Below the pieces are notes generated by a model. The model was not told where the DNA came from, searched no databases, and worked only from the letters and a program-made list of their open reading frames with translations. A stretch of DNA of 64,000 nucleotides from Actinomycetota bacterium. GTDB taxonomy: Bacteria; Actinomycetota; CADDZG01; JAHWKV01; JAOPZY01. The stretch lies in the NCBI GenBank assembly GCA_035765775.1, contig DASTWV010000004.1, positions 1-64,000 on the forward strand, in the 5' to 3' direction. Positions 61,923 to 64,000 of this stretch are shown piece by piece (the first letter of the stretch is position 1; every line of letters starts with the position of its first letter). The position numbers were made by a program, and so were the translations under genes.

Positions 61923-62681
61923 TCAACCCCCCGGCAGGCCTCCCCGGAGCCAGGCGATGTCCTCGCCGATGCCGGGCCACGGGGTCTCGAAGATCGCCAC
62001 CGGGGCCCCGGCAGCCTCGACCATCGCCCGGATGACCTCCGGGGGGATCTCGCCGGCGGCGACGTTGGCGTGGCGGTCCGCCCCGCTCCCCGCCGCGTCC
62101 CGGGAGTTGTTGACGTGCAGGAGGTCGATCCGGCCGGTCACCGCCTTCGCCCGCTCCACCACTGTGGCGAGGTCCTCGCCGGCGGCATGGGCGTGGCAGG
62201 TGTCGAAGCAGAACCCGGCCGGGAACCCGGCGAGCGCCTGCCAGAGCCGGTCGAGCTGCTCGACGTAGCGGGCGACGGCGTTGTCGCCCCCGGCGGTGTT
62301 CTCGATGAGGATCGGCACCGGGAACTCCCGCTCCTCGAAGACCTTCCACCACCGCCGGGGCCCCTCGGCGGGGTCGTCCTCGGCGTGGCCCCCGTGCACG
62401 ATCACCCCGGCGGCGCCGATCACGGCGGCAGCGTCGGCGGTCTGGGACAGCGTCTTGCGGGAGGGGACCCGGACCCGGGGGTTGGGGTGGCAGATGTTGA
62501 GCCGGTAGGGTGCGTGGACGTAGATGGGGATCGGCGACGCCTTGAGCGCCTCGGCGTCGGGCCGGGGGGCCGGCTTCTCGAAGCTCTGCGGGTCCCCGAG
62601 GAAGATCTGGATGGCCTCCGCCCCCAGCGTCCGAGCGTCGCCGAGCGGATCCTCCTGGCCCACATGTGCCCCGATCAGCAT
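61923..62681 (-). CDS. nfo: Endonuclease IV-like AP endonuclease
   Basis: A 252-residue TIM-barrel nuclease of the AP endonuclease 2 family, which cuts DNA at abasic sites. Metal ligands appear in order: IGAHVG, VHGGHAEDD, LIENTAGG, FCFDTCHAHAAG, LHVNNSRD with nearby DRHANVAAGEI, and IFETPW. All motifs are intact, though the protein is somewhat shorter than E. coli Nfo. A role in base-excision repair is likely. Confidence 0.88.
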   Translation of the reverse strand: MLIGAHVGQEDPLGDARTLGAEAIQIFLGDPQSFEKPAPRPDAEALKASPIPIYVHAPYRLNICHPNPRVRVPSRKTLSQTADAAAVIGAAGVIVHGGHAEDDPAEGPRRWWKVFEEREFPVPILIENTAGGDNAVARYVEQLDRLWQALAGFPAGFCFDTCHAHAAGEDLATVVERAKAVTGRIDLLHVNNSRDAAGSGADRHANVAAGEIPPEVIRAMVEAAGAPVAIFETPWPGIGEDIAWLRGGLPGG

Positions 62682-62821
62682 GGCGGCAGCCTACCCGCCG
62701 GGGCTACGGCCCTGCGCCGATGCACCACCTGCAATTCTTTGGCCCTCTATCGCAATATCAAGGCTTTTTTGTCATAGGGTATCCGTAGCCTGACGGCAGT
62801 CTCGCCAGAGAGGAGGTCGTC

Positions 62822-63013
62822 ATGGCTACCTGCAGGACATGCGGCGCAACCATCGAGGTCCCGGAGGGCTGGTCGGTGGGGCCGGCCGCCCGGCGCCATT
62901 ACTGGGCCGAACACCCCGACGCGATGCTGCGCCACCGGGCGGACCGGGCCGCCGAGGAATCGCTGCCCGCCGAGCCGGCGAAGGCACCGAAGCCCAAGCG
63001 CCGGAAGGCGTAG
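62822..63013 (+). CDS. Small Cys/His protein, possible zinc finger
   Basis: A 63-residue protein with CRTC at positions 4-7 (ATCRTCGATIEVPEGW) and histidines in RRHYWAEHPDAMLRHR, a CxxC-Hx4H arrangement that could bind zinc. The C-terminus is very basic (KAPKPKRRKA), suiting nucleic acid contact. GAGAGGAGG precedes the ATG. Function unknown. Confidence 0.6.
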   Translation: MATCRTCGATIEVPEGWSVGPAARRHYWAEHPDAMLRHRADRAAEESLPAEPAKAPKPKRRKA

Positions 63014-63059
63014 ACGGTTCACCCCCGTGCCGGCGCTCCCCGCGCCCCCATACCCAGAG

Positions 63060-63102
63060 GTGGAGGACTTTTGTCCCGGATACCGGGACATTTGTCCCCC
63101 AC
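63060..63102. repeat. Dispersed palindromic element, copy 2
   Basis: GTGGAGGAC (63060-63068) pairs with GTCCCCCAC (63094-63102) with one mismatch, and an inner GTCCCGG/CCGGGAC stem lies inside. Most positions match copy 1 at 57233-57276. It is downstream of the small Cys/His protein gene. Confidence 0.75.
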
Positions 63103-63253
63103 TTCGACGGCTGGGCGCCCCGGGCCGAGGCGGGGACGTGCGGGAGACCGTCTGATCCCGTTCCCGTCCCTACGTCCGGGAGGAACCTGGTGGGTCCCCG
63201 GCGGCGGGCAGGCGGACGGGTCGGAGGGTCTCCGGCCCCCGTCCCACCGAACC

Positions 63254-64000
63254 TCAGCCCGGGGCGTCGGCGAGGCGGGCCGCCACTGCCGCCAGAGCCT
63301 CGGCCCCCTGCTCGGCGGTCAGGGTCCGGCTCTCGGTCGTCCCGTCGGCCAGGTAGCAGTAGGTCACGGTGAGCGGGCCAGGCCCCGCCACCCCGAGCTC
63401 CCGGAGGGCGGCGGCGTAGATGGCCAGCTGGTCCACCTCGGCCCCGGCCACCCGCTGGCCGGTCTTGAAGTCGACGACCTCCAGGCCGCCGTCCTCGGTC
63501 TCGTAGACCGCGTCGATCCGGCCCTTCACCACCCGGCCCCCGACCTTCAGCAGGAAGGGGAGCTCGGCCATCGGCTCGCCCGAATCCAGCCGGGCCAGGC
63601 GCCGGCTGGGGAAGCCCATGGCGGTGAACGTCTCCCGCAGCTCGCCCACCCGGGCGGGCTCGAGTGGCAGGGAGGGAGCATCGAGGGACTCCTCGTCCGC
63701 CAGGCCCGTGAGGCCCCGGGCCTGCTCCTCGATCCAGCGGTGCACCTCGACGCCCACCCGGGCAGCGGCCGAGGTCCGTAGAGGAGGAGGCGCCGGCGCC
63801 CCGGCGTCCTCCGGCCGGGCGCCCCCGCCCGGGGCCCGGTCCGGTGCCCAGCCCGGGGGCGCGGCGAGCATCCCGGCCACCTGGGTGGCGGAGACCGACT
63901 TCGGCAGCGTCCGGGGGGCGTGCGCGCCGTCCCCCGGGTCGGCGACCAGGGCGTCCGCCACCGCCCGGTGCTCCCGGAGCAGCTCCTCGGCCCGCAGCCG
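63254..64000 (-). CDS. Helicase-nuclease C-terminal domain, PD-(D/E)XK (5' partial)
   Basis: The last 248 residues of a protein that enters from the right edge. The visible domain is a RecB-like PD-(D/E)XK nuclease: VSATQVAGML start, AARVGVEVHRWIEE, the catalytic Asp in VKGRIDAVYE and DxK in LEVVDFKTG, then VDQLAIYAAALREL. Such domains sit at the C-terminus of UvrD/AddA-type ATP-dependent helicases used in double-strand-break repair. A GTG at 63961 is not taken as the start because the frame is open to the end of the window. Confidence 0.8.
   Translation of the reverse strand, partial: RLRAEELLREHRAVADALVADPGDGAHAPRTLPKSVSATQVAGMLAAPPGWAPDRAPGGGARPEDAGAPAPPPLRTSAAARVGVEVHRWIEEQARGLTGLADEESLDAPSLPLEPARVGELRETFTAMGFPSRRLARLDSGEPMAELPFLLKVGGRVVKGRIDAVYETEDGGLEVVDFKTGQRVAGAEVDQLAIYAAALRELGVAGPGPLTVTYCYLADGTTESRTLTAEQGAEALAAVAARLADAPG

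Overview
The window is very GC-rich, gene-dense and single-domain bacterial. An FdxA-type seven-iron ferredoxin, GTG/TTG starts, frequent ATGA/GTGA gene overlaps and large secreted proteins with repeats of the GYWLVASDGGIFSYGDA type all point to an actinobacterium, most likely near Acidimicrobiia. The placement is an inference from gene content; there is no rRNA here to test it.

Layout. 0-7 kb: the end of a DAO-family oxidoreductase, tRNA-His(GTG), an EVE-domain gene, two secreted cell-wall enzymes (an L,D-transpeptidase lipoprotein and an M15 peptidase lipoprotein), a VapBC/FitAB-type toxin-antitoxin pair with twin palindromic operators, an ErpA/IscA-type Fe-S protein, a ferredoxin operon, and lgt. 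7.2-13.5 kb: a LysM membrane protein followed by a compact conjugation-type type IV secretion core in the gene order of ICEBs1 conB-conC-conD-conE-conG. It has its own strong promoter and an apparently leaderless first gene, but no relaxase, coupling protein or integrase nearby. It is followed by a frameshifted hicA, a hicB and a tiny hicB-like fragment. 14-18.3 kb: the phosphate-uptake operon pstSCAB behind a near-consensus promoter, without phoU. 18.3-23.3 kb: a long structured non-coding leader and a four-gene operon of small exported, SipW/TasA-like and Ig-like surface proteins, with a perfect hairpin after the first gene.

23.3-28.6 kb (mostly minus strand): threonine aldolase, a lipase, a GT87 mannosyltransferase-like membrane protein and an AlaC-like aminotransferase. 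28.6-43 kb: a secreted putative glycoside hydrolase, then an eight-gene plus-strand series (large exported membrane protein, ABC ATPase, permease, Gln-rich coiled-coil protein, MoxR ATPase, DUF58 protein, two von Willebrand factor A proteins). This is a MoxR/vWA envelope system, interrupted by two copies of a 76-bp-spaced palindromic repeat. 43-47.7 kb: a heavy-metal-associated domain protein, an unknown membrane protein, a DUF1232 protein, ROK kinase, a SRPBCC protein, a metallophosphoesterase and a HAD hydrolase.

47.7-57.1 kb: three paralogous giant secreted proteins. Each has an N-terminal Vgb-like propeller, a choice-of-anchor/ASH-like middle and exactly six C-terminal 42-residue DGGIF repeats. 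They are split by a small zinc-ribbon protein. 57.3-61.3 kb: a clustered isoprenoid pathway on the minus strand (ispG, ispH, a long-chain polyprenyl diphosphate synthase, uppS), joining the MEP pathway to polyprenyl carriers. 61.4-64 kb: an RsbW-like ATP-binding regulator, endonuclease IV, a small Cys/His protein and the C-terminal PD-(D/E)XK nuclease domain of a helicase-nuclease that runs off the window.

The most unusual content is the relaxase-free T4SS core, the SipW/TasA-like operon, the three six-repeat propeller proteins, and a ferredoxin-linked SH3-like ORF that lacks any standard start codon.
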